From contig CAZPDM010000004.1 of NCBI GenBank assembly GCA_964585305.1, positions 1-64,000 of the forward strand: DNA of 64,000 nucleotides, in the 5' to 3' direction. The notes under the pieces were generated by a model. That model did not search any database, was not told the DNA's origin, and worked only from the letters and a program-made list of their open reading frames with translations. The stretch is from CAZPDM01 sp964585305. Lineage in GTDB: Bacteria; Planctomycetota; Uabimicrobiia; Uabimicrobiales; JABWCH01. Shown here one piece after another: positions 49,666 through 60,600 of the stretch (the first letter of the stretch is position 1; every line of letters begins with the position of its first letter). The position numbers and the translations under genes were made by a program.

Positions 49666-51342
49666 CTATTCCGTAATTCCACATTTTTCTATTTTTCTTA
49701 GTAAGCTAAAGCGGCTAATACCTAATAAGGTTGCGGCCGCGCTTCTATTTCCATTAGTCCGAGATAATGCTTTGATAATTTCATTCTTTTCTACATCCAT
49801 GATAAGTTGGTTTAAATCTCGTATTGTAGAATTTGTTTTATTAAGAGATGATGAAGTAGGAATGATTCTTTGAGTAATTTCTTTTGGCAAATTAGCAATT
49901 CGAAGTACAGAATTGTCTAACGCTACTAAACGATTTACTGTATTTTTAAGTTCGCGAATGTTTCCAGGCCAATCATAATTCATTAAAATTGATAATAATC
50001 CTTGTTCTATCTGTCGAATATTTTTCTTTTCTTGCTCGTTTGAATCTTTTAAAAAGATAGAAAATAAAGAAGGAATATCTTCTTTTCTTTCTCGTAAAGG
50101 AGGCAATTCTATTGTAACTACTTTTAAGCGAAAGTACAAATCTTCACGAAACATCTCATCTGCAACCAGTTGCGCTAAATCTTTATTTGTTGCTGAAATA
50201 ATACGAATATTTAACGGAATGATTTTAGTAGAACCAATACGTCGTACAGATTTATCTTGCAAAATTCGTAAGAGTTTCTTTTGCAGTTCATAATCTAACT
50301 CTGAAATTTCATCAAGAAAGATTGTTCCTGTATCAGCTTGTTCGAATATTCCTGGTTCATCTTTTATTGCGCCGGAAAAAGCTCCTTTGATGTGACCAAA
50401 GAAAACATCTTCTGCTAAAGTATTGGGAATCGCACCACAATTTTCTGGAATAAATGGCTTATCCTGGCGAATACTAGAAAAATGGATAGCGCGTGCGATC
50501 AATTCTTTCCCTGTTCCACTTTCCCCTTGTATAAGAACTGCAATATTAGAATTTTTTACTTTTTCAATAATAGAAAAAATTTGCTGCATTTTAGCATTTC
50601 GACTATAAAGGTTATGATAGAAAAAACGTTGGCTCAATTGCTTAATATGTCGTTCTGCTATTTCTAACCTCTGACTTTGTTCTGTAACTTGCAAATTTAA
50701 TTCTTGGGTGCGATTCATAAGTGCTTGATTAAGAGTAGCATTATATATGGCTACAGCAGCTTGTTCTGCAAATGCTTTTAGAATTTCTAAATCATCTTCT
50801 TGAAAACATCCTCGAACTAAGCGATTATCTAAATAAATAACGCCTATGACTTTTTTATCTAAGATAACAGGAACGCAAAGAATAGAAAACAAAGAAAATT
50901 CTTGAATAGATTGGTGTTGAGAAAATCTTGGATCAAACTTAGCATTTTCGGCTAAAATAGATTGTCCTGATTCTTGTACTTGAGAAGCAATAGATTTGCT
51001 GATTTGGTATATTCCTACAATATCTTCTTTGGTAAAATTTCTCGCAATTTCATGCCCTTCTACTAATAAAAATCCACGTTCGGCGCGTGTTAATTCAATA
51101 GCTTTATCTAAAATTGTGTTGAGTAACTTTTGAATATTTCGTTCTTCATGTAAAGCTTTTAAAGTTTTTAAAAGTGAATCATGATAAATTAAGGTATTTT
51201 TCATCCTCGATAAATAGGACGTCCCTTGTTTTTGCCAATTTTCCAAAGAATCACAAATAAATTCCCAAATTGCATCATTGGGAGAGACTTCTTTTAATAA
51301 TGTTGAAAATTTAGTTTGTAATTCTTCATAATGCGTTGCCAT
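49666..51342 (-). CDS. Sigma54-dependent transcriptional activator with GAF domain
   Basis: 558 residues. The GAF sensor is about 70-205 (AERGFLLVEG through QEDDLEILKAFAEQAAVAIYN), followed by a helical linker. The AAA+ activator domain is about 240-470, with Walker A GESGTGKE at 273-280, the sigma54-contact loop GAFSGA at 320-325 (GAFTGA with Thr to Ser), Walker B TIFLDEIS and arginine-finger region FREDLYFRL. The C-terminal Fis-type helix-turn-helix is EIIKALSRTNGNRSAAATLLG with ISRFSLLRKIEK. It activates sigma54 promoters in response to an unknown small molecule. No sigma54 gene in the window. Downstream of the lipoprotein gene on the same strand. Confidence 0.92.
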   Translation of the reverse strand: MATHYEELQTKFSTLLKEVSPNDAIWEFICDSLENWQKQGTSYLSRMKNTLIYHDSLLKTLKALHEERNIQKLLNTILDKAIELTRAERGFLLVEGHEIARNFTKEDIVGIYQISKSIASQVQESGQSILAENAKFDPRFSQHQSIQEFSLFSILCVPVILDKKVIGVIYLDNRLVRGCFQEDDLEILKAFAEQAAVAIYNATLNQALMNRTQELNLQVTEQSQRLEIAERHIKQLSQRFFYHNLYSRNAKMQQIFSIIEKVKNSNIAVLIQGESGTGKELIARAIHFSSIRQDKPFIPENCGAIPNTLAEDVFFGHIKGAFSGAIKDEPGIFEQADTGTIFLDEISELDYELQKKLLRILQDKSVRRIGSTKIIPLNIRIISATNKDLAQLVADEMFREDLYFRLKVVTIELPPLRERKEDIPSLFSIFLKDSNEQEKKNIRQIEQGLLSILMNYDWPGNIRELKNTVNRLVALDNSVLRIANLPKEITQRIIPTSSSLNKTNSTIRDLNQLIMDVEKNEIIKALSRTNGNRSAAATLLGISRFSLLRKIEKCGITE

Positions 51343-51370
51343 GCTTATCTCTTTTATAAAATATTTTTTA

Positions 51371-51390
51371 TGGGCGCGATTTTCGCGCCC
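51371..51390. terminator. GC-rich hairpin between minus-strand genes
   Basis: GGGCGCG at 51372-51378 and CGCGCCC at 51384-51390 with a five-base loop, lying in the 103 bases between the lipoprotein stop and the activator start. A T-run is poor, so termination may be partial. Confidence 0.55.
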
Positions 51391-51445
51391 AATTAGAAGT
51401 TACTTTAAAAAGTATTTTTCAGAATAAGTAAAATATTTTACAAAA

Positions 51446-54400
51446 TTATTTTCTAGTTTCAAAGAAAATGTTTTTTCCATAGCGAAAGTCTTCCCAAATT
51501 ACATGGATCCAATTTTGGCTAATTGCAATTTGAGGATTTTGGCATTTGATTGATTGAGTATTGTAACGCTTGGGAACAGACCATGTTTTGCCATAGTTAC
51601 TACTGCTCGTAACTAAAATATCTCTATTCCCATAATAGTTTCCTTCCCAAACAATATAAACTTTTCCATTGTTGCAGATAATTTGTGGATGAAGTGAATA
51701 TACAGAACGATCTTCTATACGAATAGGTGTAGAAATAATTTTAATATTTTTCTCGGAGTCGAGTTGTATTGTATTGGTTTGTATAGAAAAATAGTTTTCA
51801 TTTGGGTGATATTCGCTCCAAACTGCATAAAAGCGATCTTGGTAAGCTGCTAATTTTACATGGCTGTTGATATAAAGATCCCCTGAATCATTAGATAACT
51901 CTAATGCCGTATCTTTCCAAGTAACGCCATTATCAAGAGAATAATTAAAATAAATATCTGGTTTTGTACCATTTCTAAAATCAGTCCAGGCTGCCAGAAT
52001 CATATTGCCGCTTTTTACCATTTGAGGATGTGAAGATTCATTACTATACGGAGCATCTCCCTGATCCAGGCGAACTTTTACTTCGGGTTCATTATTTGCA
52101 ATATAATTTATATGTCTCATAAAAATAATATCAGAACGAGTGTTTGATAGGCATCCTCTAATTTGTCCAATCCAATATAGCATATTTGTTTCGGCTAAAA
52201 TTTGAGATTGGATAAATTCTACAGGGTAAAGAGTTCCCGTGCCACTTGCATCTATATAATGATAATTATTTTTCTTGCTCCAAGTTTCTCCTAAATTTGT
52301 TGAGATATATCTACGAACTTGAGTATAAGAGTAATCCTCTGAATTGCTATAAAAAGCGTATAGTACTCCATTATTATTATGAGTTAATAAAGCATTATTT
52401 GCATTTTCATCGAGATCAATTGCGTCTCGACATTCTTGTGAAAAACCGGAGGTAGTAAGGTTTGCAATAGGATAAAGCCTAGTTGTAAGAGACTGCAAAT
52501 GTTTTTTTAATTGAAAAGAGTTTTTATAGAGCTTATTATTTTGAGGATTAAATTCGAAAGTTACATCCGTTTTTTTCGATAGCTCGTTTGCATTGTTACG
52601 ATGATAGTAGCGTTGGAAAACAACTTGTTTGATTTCTTCTCCAAAATAATGGCCAGGGACTTGGATTATTCCGGAATTTGCTGTATAAGATTTTTCCCAT
52701 AAAAAATAAGTATAGTTAGAATCCATGCTAATTTGATGATTGCTGCATATTTCCCCAGGACTTTGGTTCACAATGGCATCTTTATTCCAGCTATTTCCAT
52801 AGTCATTAGAATTAGCAGAATATAAATCTTGTCCACCATTACGATTTGATTGCCAGATCGCATATAAATTTATTCCCTTTGCAGCAAGTTTAGGTTCCCA
52901 ATTATGAGGGCGTTGTTCTGTCTGATGAGTGGGGGTTTCTTCCAGTGTTGTGGAATTGCTCATGTCTCTGCCAAATATTTTATATATGTTGCTATTTCGT
53001 TTTTCAGCCCAAGCTATATATATTTCTCCTAGTTCATTGATTGCAACAGTTGGCCAATTTGTTTGACATTTTGCATTCGCGCTAGGTTGGCTTACTACTT
53101 GGCCAGTTGGATATGTCCATGTTTCTCCTGTATTTGAAGATTGATTCATATAGATTGTTTGTGGCAGAAAAGCAAAATCAGACCAAACTACAATAACATT
53201 TTTTCCATTGCCTGCAATATCTGGTAAAACAAATGGTTTATTATTTTTAGTTGCTACTTCACTAAGATTGGTAATAGCTACTGTCCATGAACCATCAGAA
53301 AAACGTTTACGCGATTGGACTGTCCATTCATCTATACCAGAAGTAGAATTTCCAGCGAGTACAAAATTTTCCCATATTACACAAAGTTCGTTATCAGTAC
53401 GATTTAAATATAATTTAGGGATAAAATCTTGTGCGGAATTTGTAATTGCACCAGGAGCAGAAAAGTTTTGTCCTAAATCGCTTGTGTAACTAAAAGAAAT
53501 GAAGGAAACAATATTTGGATCAATATAACCAGATATTCTCCAAACAATATATGCTGATTGTCCATCGCTGGTGCAAGCAATTTGAGGATAAGAGTGCCAG
53601 GCAACAATTTGGGATACATCCTTTTCTTCAGAAATTACCCATCCTCTTTTAGTTTGATTCCAACAACGATGCCAAATATAATTTTTTAAATTTGTTCCAT
53701 CATCAAAGTATCCGCCTTGCCAAGTAATATGGCAATAACTTCCATCATCACTACAAGCAATAGAAGGATTCTTTGCTAAATACATTCCACGATTGACTGC
53801 TGAAACAAAAAAATTAGAATCTATAGGTTCTTCCCATTGAAGGCCACCATCTGTTGAGGAACGTCGAACAATATCGGATAATCCATAGCGGTAAGCAATA
53901 TGTACAGTAAGGCCATCATTGCTACAACAAATTCTAGGTTGTGAGCTTGGATAACAAGCAGGCCAGTTTGGGCTAATGCAAATTGCTTTAGATTGAAATG
54001 TTGATCCACCGTCTTGAGAATTGTTATACCAGATTGCCTCATAGTTGGAACGTCGATCAGCCCAAACAATATGTATAATCTTTCCATCGGTACTTGTTAC
54101 AAGAGATAATTCTTCTGCGAACATCCCGTCTTGTAATCCAACATCTATGCGCCGATCAGAAGAGTATAACCAAGTTCCATCCCAGTTTCGACAGTTAAAA
54201 TATACATTACTTTCTCCGTTTCTTTGATCCAGCCAAGCTATGAAAATACGACTGGATTTAGTATAGCTATCTGTAGATATAGCTACTTTAGGAGATTTTG
54301 CAGTGATATTACTTAAAATATCTTGAGGAGAATCAATTCGTGCATCTTGATATTTGCTAATGTCAGGGTCAACGGAATGTTTTGAACCTCCGCCGCCTCC

Positions 54401-54466
54401 ACAATTGCAGAGGAAAATTGCAAACCATCCGAAAACCGATAAAGTTAGGATAATCTTACTATTCAT
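51446..54466 (-). CDS. Lipoprotein with BNR/sialidase-like propeller repeats, paralog A
   Basis: 1006 residues. The lipoprotein signal ends FLCNCGGGGG, so it is lipid-anchored. Repeated units of the Asp-box/BNR type (for example SNDYGNSWN, SSNYGKTWS, NTGETWT, SLDNGVTWK) run through the chain with alternating IVWAD- or YIAWAEKRNSN-type strands, predicting one or two beta-propellers. Ser-x-Asp-x-Gly-x-Thr-Trp boxes are structural and occur in sialidases and non-enzymatic binding proteins alike; I see no sialidase FRIP motif. It may bind glycans or other surface ligands. It lies 93 bases downstream of a paralog on the same strand. Confidence 0.8.
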   Translation of the reverse strand: MNSKIILTLSVFGWFAIFLCNCGGGGGSKHSVDPDISKYQDARIDSPQDILSNITAKSPKVAISTDSYTKSSRIFIAWLDQRNGESNVYFNCRNWDGTWLYSSDRRIDVGLQDGMFAEELSLVTSTDGKIIHIVWADRRSNYEAIWYNNSQDGGSTFQSKAICISPNWPACYPSSQPRICCSNDGLTVHIAYRYGLSDIVRRSSTDGGLQWEEPIDSNFFVSAVNRGMYLAKNPSIACSDDGSYCHITWQGGYFDDGTNLKNYIWHRCWNQTKRGWVISEEKDVSQIVAWHSYPQIACTSDGQSAYIVWRISGYIDPNIVSFISFSYTSDLGQNFSAPGAITNSAQDFIPKLYLNRTDNELCVIWENFVLAGNSTSGIDEWTVQSRKRFSDGSWTVAITNLSEVATKNNKPFVLPDIAGNGKNVIVVWSDFAFLPQTIYMNQSSNTGETWTYPTGQVVSQPSANAKCQTNWPTVAINELGEIYIAWAEKRNSNIYKIFGRDMSNSTTLEETPTHQTEQRPHNWEPKLAAKGINLYAIWQSNRNGGQDLYSANSNDYGNSWNKDAIVNQSPGEICSNHQISMDSNYTYFLWEKSYTANSGIIQVPGHYFGEEIKQVVFQRYYHRNNANELSKKTDVTFEFNPQNNKLYKNSFQLKKHLQSLTTRLYPIANLTTSGFSQECRDAIDLDENANNALLTHNNNGVLYAFYSNSEDYSYTQVRRYISTNLGETWSKKNNYHYIDASGTGTLYPVEFIQSQILAETNMLYWIGQIRGCLSNTRSDIIFMRHINYIANNEPEVKVRLDQGDAPYSNESSHPQMVKSGNMILAAWTDFRNGTKPDIYFNYSLDNGVTWKDTALELSNDSGDLYINSHVKLAAYQDRFYAVWSEYHPNENYFSIQTNTIQLDSEKNIKIISTPIRIEDRSVYSLHPQIICNNGKVYIVWEGNYYGNRDILVTSSSNYGKTWSVPKRYNTQSIKCQNPQIAISQNWIHVIWEDFRYGKNIFFETRK

Positions 54467-54521
54467 AGTATATAATTCAGCAAATTATGCTGCTCCAATT
54501 TAAGATGTGTTGTTAAATTTT

Positions 54522-54550
54522 CTCGTCCCTTGAATTTTTTCAGGGACGAG
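54522..54550 (-). terminator. Hairpin between the paralogous propeller genes
   Basis: CTCGTCCCT and AGGGACGAG with an 11-base loop, just after the stop of the upstream paralog on the minus strand. A short AAAATTT follows. Confidence 0.65.
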
Positions 54551-54559
54551 CTTTTTAGA

Positions 54560-57463
54560 TTAACGTTTTCTTTGTTCGTAAAAAATATTTAGTCCGTAAC
54601 GATAATCTTTCCATATACAATGTACCCATTTGGAAGAGATATGAAGTTTCGGTTCAATAGAATTTGAACTTCCAGGGGCATTAGTATTCCATCGATAAAG
54701 GGCACTCCAAGTTTTACCCCCATTTTTAGAATATCTTCCGAATATATCAAACGACCCATATTTTTTTTCTTGCCAAGCAATATAAATATCATTACCATCA
54801 CAGACAATACTTGGATTACGAGCTTCAGATAATCCATCACTAATAGGAATACTAGGTGATATTGTATGTACGCCATTTATGATTTGCATTTTTCCAAAAT
54901 AAATTTGAAAATCTTTGGAATTAGGAAAGTAACATGTCCATGCAGAATATAATGTATCTTCTTTGCAGGATATGCTAATTTCTGCCGCAGTAAAATTGCC
55001 AGGAATTCCGCTATCTAATGCAGCAGGATTCGTCCAATTTTCTCCATTATCAGAAGAATACACATAATGAACTTTGGCTAATCCTCCGGGTTGATATTCT
55101 TGCCATACAACAAAAAGTTGTTCACCTACTGCACAAATTTTAGGACGACGAGAAAGTTGAGTGCTATCATAATCAAGTGCAACATCTACTCCATCCCAAT
55201 TACCAGGGATTCCATAATCTGTGTTTCTGGCATAACGAACCTGGCTGTTTTCCAATTCTCTATTTTCAGAAACAATATGGACATATTGGCCAGAAATAGC
55301 CATGTCGTAATTAAGATAGTCAGAACCTAATGTAGGTTCTACAAACCATCCATCCCATGATTCTCCAAAATCGTCAGATACAACTAAGTAATTTGAATTT
55401 TCATTCCAAAGATCTAGCAGTTGGTATAATACATATACATGCCCTTGATCATCTGTACGAATTAAAGGGTTTCCGCCATAGTAATCATTGCTAGATATTT
55501 GAGTTGCACGATTATTAAAAGAATAATTGTGCTTATTTTTAGAATAAAAATTATTTTCTATATTTTTAACAAGGTGAACAGCTTTTGATGGATTTTTTAA
55601 TAATTCTATTTTGGGAGTAGAGAGTGTTTTATTTTGTTTTTGACATGAATGGCTTCTATCATTAGTATGAATATAAACATGTGTTTCTAATATATTCTCA
55701 ACTATTTTATAGTCAGGGTATTCCCATATTGTATAAACATGACTATTGCTATCTGAAACTACCTGTGGAATACGGGCAATTTCGCCTTGAACAACATTAA
55801 CCAGGTAATCATTTTGCCAACGAAATCCATTATCTTCAGATTGGCTAAAGTAAACATCTTGAAAACCATTGCGATCGGTAAGCCATACACCATAAATATT
55901 ATTTTGGTTTACAGAAATTCTTCCTTGCCAGGCATGGGAAGAAACTAAGTTACTTTTTGGTATTTTTTCATCTTTAAGAGGAGTAACTCCTTGCATAAAC
56001 CTTCCATAAATTTGAGGAATGTTGCTGTTACGTGCTTCGGCCCAAATTCCATAAACAACACCATTTTCATCACAAGAGATTTCTGGATTTACTACTCTAA
56101 AAGATCGTTCTGTTCCTGCTGTATTGAGTTGGAATCCTGTTCCTGCCCAAGTAAGGCCAAAATCATCAGAAAAGTTATAATAAACTGCTTCTTCTGGAGC
56201 GTTTCTATAATCTGTCCAAAGTATATATACATAATTTCCAACATTGCAAATCCTTGGAATATCATGGCTATTTTTTTTATCTCTATGTGAGACTCTACTA
56301 ATTTGAACAGCAGGTTTCCATTCTGTGCCTATTTTAGATCGTGCGATAACTGTCCAATCTCCATTTAAAGTAGTATCGACATTCCAAACTGCGCAAATAT
56401 CTCCAGTATCACGATTGCAAGTAAACATACCGTAATCATCTTCATCACTTTGAGTTTCTGCAACAATTTCATCAGTTCCCCAAGTGTCTCCGAAATCTGT
56501 AGAAGAGTCATGCAAAAGTCCTCGGCTATATCTTGTAGTACTTTTTGAAGGAATATCAGTCCAGATAATATGGACATTTTTTCCATCTGCTGTGCAGCGT
56601 ACAAAGGGGAGACTTCCACGTTTTTCTGATACTTGGTTTTCAGAGCTTCTCCAGTTGGGAACTGGTTTTGTCATATCCCAACAACGATGAAAAATAAAAA
56701 AATCACCATCAGGAGGAGGACTGGCAAGAGTTCGATAATCTGTCCAAGTAATATGGCAATACATTCCATCATCGCTGCAATCTATAGTTGGAAAGTGGAC
56801 TAAATAAAGCCCTATTGTATCTGTATTGACATAAAATTTGCTGGGGTCAGACATGCTTGACCAGGAAACTCCAGCATTATTTGAATAACGAAATCCTAAA
56901 TCATGCCGTCCATGTCTCCATACAACAAAAACTTGTGTGCCATCTCGACTACATGCAATCTGAGGAAGTGTTCCTACAAAAGGAAATGGCGTTCCAGGGC
57001 TTAGTGGAAAAGGTTTTGAGAATGTTTGTCCAAAATCAGAAGATCCACTATAATATACACATTCTTGTCCTATTTGCGCATCGCTCCAAACAATATGAAG
57101 GTATCTTCCATTTGCTCCAGAGCAAATTTTTACACTTTCTAATTCTGCTCCAATTTGATTCGGATTTAATCTAAGATCGCTTGAATGAATCCAACCTCGA
57201 TCTTCTGCGCGAGCATTAAAATAAATATTTTTGTCGCCATCACGGGCATCTAGCCATGCAACATAGATACGACGATTAGCAACTGTTACATCAGAAATAT
57301 AAGAACTGGCTGCTACTCTATCAGTAGTACGATTTCCATCAATTTGAGCATCTTGATTTTTTGTAATTTCAGGATCGTTATTGTTGCTTGAATTACTATT
57401 CCCACAAGAAATAGCAAAAAAAGCTACAAATATAAGAAATATTACTAGCAATTGATTTCGCAT
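54560..57463 (-). CDS. Lipoprotein with BNR/sialidase-like propeller repeats, paralog B
   Basis: About 967 residues. The frame is open to a TTG at 57478, but the ATG at 57463 with GGGGA eight bases upstream is the better start and gives a normal lipoprotein signal (IFLIFVAFFAISCGN). After it comes DPEITKNQDAQID, nearly the DPDISKYQDARID of the neighbouring paralog. Asp-box repeats such as SSDFGQTF, SDDFGLTW, SEDNGFRWQ and SSDNGENWT predict propellers. It is the upstream member of a tandem pair, and the two are clearly homologous along their length, so a gene duplication is inferred. Outer-membrane surface location is likely; ligand unknown. Confidence 0.8.
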   Translation of the reverse strand: MRNQLLVIFLIFVAFFAISCGNSNSSNNNDPEITKNQDAQIDGNRTTDRVAASSYISDVTVANRRIYVAWLDARDGDKNIYFNARAEDRGWIHSSDLRLNPNQIGAELESVKICSGANGRYLHIVWSDAQIGQECVYYSGSSDFGQTFSKPFPLSPGTPFPFVGTLPQIACSRDGTQVFVVWRHGRHDLGFRYSNNAGVSWSSMSDPSKFYVNTDTIGLYLVHFPTIDCSDDGMYCHITWTDYRTLASPPPDGDFFIFHRCWDMTKPVPNWRSSENQVSEKRGSLPFVRCTADGKNVHIIWTDIPSKSTTRYSRGLLHDSSTDFGDTWGTDEIVAETQSDEDDYGMFTCNRDTGDICAVWNVDTTLNGDWTVIARSKIGTEWKPAVQISRVSHRDKKNSHDIPRICNVGNYVYILWTDYRNAPEEAVYYNFSDDFGLTWAGTGFQLNTAGTERSFRVVNPEISCDENGVVYGIWAEARNSNIPQIYGRFMQGVTPLKDEKIPKSNLVSSHAWQGRISVNQNNIYGVWLTDRNGFQDVYFSQSEDNGFRWQNDYLVNVVQGEIARIPQVVSDSNSHVYTIWEYPDYKIVENILETHVYIHTNDRSHSCQKQNKTLSTPKIELLKNPSKAVHLVKNIENNFYSKNKHNYSFNNRATQISSNDYYGGNPLIRTDDQGHVYVLYQLLDLWNENSNYLVVSDDFGESWDGWFVEPTLGSDYLNYDMAISGQYVHIVSENRELENSQVRYARNTDYGIPGNWDGVDVALDYDSTQLSRRPKICAVGEQLFVVWQEYQPGGLAKVHYVYSSDNGENWTNPAALDSGIPGNFTAAEISISCKEDTLYSAWTCYFPNSKDFQIYFGKMQIINGVHTISPSIPISDGLSEARNPSIVCDGNDIYIAWQEKKYGSFDIFGRYSKNGGKTWSALYRWNTNAPGSSNSIEPKLHISSKWVHCIWKDYRYGLNIFYEQRKR

Positions 57464-57552
57464 TTTTTCTATCCCCAATAGTTAGAAAATAATAATATTT
57501 TCTATTCTAACTTATTTTAATTCTTTTCGTCAAGTTTTTTTAAGTAAGTTTC

Positions 57553-57581
57553 TTGACAAATACTAGTTTTCAGATTATTAT
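57553..57581 (+). promoter_or_regulatory. Promoter candidate of the hybrid histidine kinase gene
   Basis: TTGACA at 57553-57558 and TATTAT at 57576-57581 with a 17-base spacer, 85 bases before the ATG. The long untranslated leader is AT-rich. Confidence 0.45.
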
Positions 57582-57665
57582 TAAAAAACAAAGTTTTTGC
57601 TTGAAAACTAAGTTACTTTTTTTTTATTATAATTTAATGATTGTTTTTTTGTTAGGAGTAATAGT

Positions 57666-60600
57666 ATGTCTGAAGATAAATCTCTCAGCAAAGAAAATGT
57701 CTCAGATTCCATACAATGCGAAGAAAAACAACATTTCTATACTGCTTTGTTTCATTCCACTCCTGTTGGATATGTGATTTTAGATATAAATTATAAAATC
57801 TTAGATGCAAATAATACATTTTTATCAATGTTAAATACAGATAAAAATGCCCTTATCATCAAAGGACTAAACAATATTGTTCATCAAGAGGAGCAGAAAA
57901 TTCTTCAAGATTTTTTATATGATTTAGAAAACAAAAGCATAGAAATACGTTTATTAAAAAATAAAGAAGATTTTATTTGGAGTCAAATGTCTGGATATTT
58001 GATTCCTCATTTCTTTTTAGAAAATGGGCGAAGTCAACCTATAATATTACTTATGTTTAATAATATAGATATATTAAAAAGGATGGAAACCCATTTGCTA
58101 AGATTTCAAGCTACAATTGATAATACTATAGAAGTTATTTTTACTATTGATCCTAAAACATTAAAAATTGTAGATTGTAATGAACCAACGAATTTAATTT
58201 TAAAATACGATAGAGCAGAATTATTCTCCTTAGAATTGTCAAAAATTATTCCTAATATTTCTCAAGATAATATGATAAGTCTTTTAAATTGTTTAGTATC
58301 TGGAGAACAAGAGTATATTTCTCTTGAAACAGATTATTATTCTAAAAATAGTGAAATATTTTCAATGTGTTTAATTATGAGGCCTTTTAAAAATAATAAA
58401 GGGACTCACGTAATTTTTACTGCTCAAGATATTACAGATCGTAAAAAAATAGAAAAAGACTTATTAGCAAAACAGGAAGAGCTAGATAGTTTTTTTTCCT
58501 TAACACCTGATTTATTGTGTATAGCAACTATTGATGGAAAATTTATTCGAATGAATCGTGTTTGGGAAAAGATGCTTGGTTTTTCTTTGGAACAATTACT
58601 TCAGCATTCTCTTTTAGATTTTGTTCATCCTGAAGATTATAATGAAACTTATTCTCATCTCAAAAATCTTTGTAATTCTCAAAATAGTATTACTTTTACC
58701 AATCGATATTTAAGTATTACTCGTGGATATTGTTGGTTAGAATGGAGAGCTATCTCATACCAAAATAAATATATTTATACTATAGCTCGTGATATTTCTC
58801 AAAATATTCAACAGCAAAGACAAATTCAACAACAAATTCAAGAATGGCATGATACCTTTAATTCTATGGGGCATGCTATTATGATTTTAGATGCAGAGTA
58901 TTCTATTTTATGCAGTAACAAAGCTCAAGATATTTTATTTGGAATAACAAAAAAATGCGAGAATCAGAAATGTTATTGCATTGTTCATCGAAATAAGTCT
59001 ATTATCCCAGAGTGTTTTTTTAAAAGAGTTGTTACTACAGGAGAAGCTGAAGAACAAGAATTTTACGAACCAAGTATTCAAAAGTATATTCGAGTAAGAA
59101 TGGATCCTATTTTTGATGAACAGAAAAAAGTTAAGAAAATTGTCCATCAAATTATCGATATTACTAAACAGAAAGAATATGAAGAAAAATTAAAATTATT
59201 GGCGAAACAGGCAGCGGCTGCAGATGCTGCAAAGAGCCAGTTTTTAGCAAGCATGAGCCATGAAATACGTACTCCAATTAACGGAATTTTGGGGAATATT
59301 TCTTTATTAAGAGAAACTGCTTTAAATGAAGAACAAAATGAGCTTCTTGATGCGGCGCAAACGAGTGCACATTTGCTATTATCTATCATCAATGATATTC
59401 TTGATTTTAGTAAAATTGAAGCAGGGCAGATGATTTTGCATGAAGAGTTATTTGAATTTCACTCTCTCATTGAAGATTCCATTGCAAGTCTTTGGAATCG
59501 TGATTGTACAAGGCCAATAGAAATTATTTCTATTATAGATCGACATATCCCGCAATATTTATATGGTGATGCAAAAAGAATCCAACAAATTATTATAAAT
59601 TTAGTTGGAAATGCTATTAAGTTTACAGAACAAGGGCATATTCTAGTAACAGCGACTTTATTAGAAAAAGATGAGTCTCCTTTCCAACCAGGCTTGATTT
59701 TTCCTGATTTAGCTGTACAACTTCCAACACCAATAAAAAAAGAGAATAACATCCAATTGTTAATTTCTGTTCAAGATACAGGAATTGGTATTTCTTTTGA
59801 AAAAATTACGCAAATATTTTCTCCATTTGTTCAAGGAGATAATATCGATCGAAAATATGGTGGGACAGGTCTAGGTTTGTCTATTTGTAAAAAGCTAGTA
59901 AATATTATGTCTGGAGAGATTGGGGTTGCTAGCGATTTAGGAAAGGGAAGTAATTTTTCCTTTACTATTTCATTAAAACAAGCATTAGATGCTTCAGCAA
60001 TTGAAATTCCTGAAGCCATCAGAAAATGTAAAGTCATGTTAATTACTAGTAATAGTTATCTTAAAAAATCTATGCTTGAAATTTTTGCAACTTGGGGAAT
60101 GGATTGCTATATATATAGTAATTCAGAAATTGCTATTCGCGAATTGCTTATGGCAGAAAAAAATAACCATTCTTTTGATATTGTTATTTTAGAAGCAACT
60201 TCATATTCTCATGATATTCTCCAAAATATTTTGCAAATATCAGTTTATGCAAAAAATCGTGTGATTGTTTTAACTCCTATGATTAAAACTAATCAGACAG
60301 TATTTAAAGAATATGATAAAAAGTTTTATTCGTTGTTAAGACCATTTCAACGCAAAAAAATATTAGCAAAGATATTAGAAATTTTATCTGGAAAAGAATC
60401 TTTTTTAACTCAAGAAAAAGATCCTTCTACAAAAAGAGTTATTACTGCTCGATATGAGCAAGCAGCAGGATCCTCTGAAAAGAAAGATATAGCTGTTTCT
60501 AAAAATACTAAAATTTTATTGGTCGAAGATAACTATATTAACCAAAAAGTTGCAATTGGAATATTAAAAAATATAGGTTATCAAGATGTTGATTTGATTA

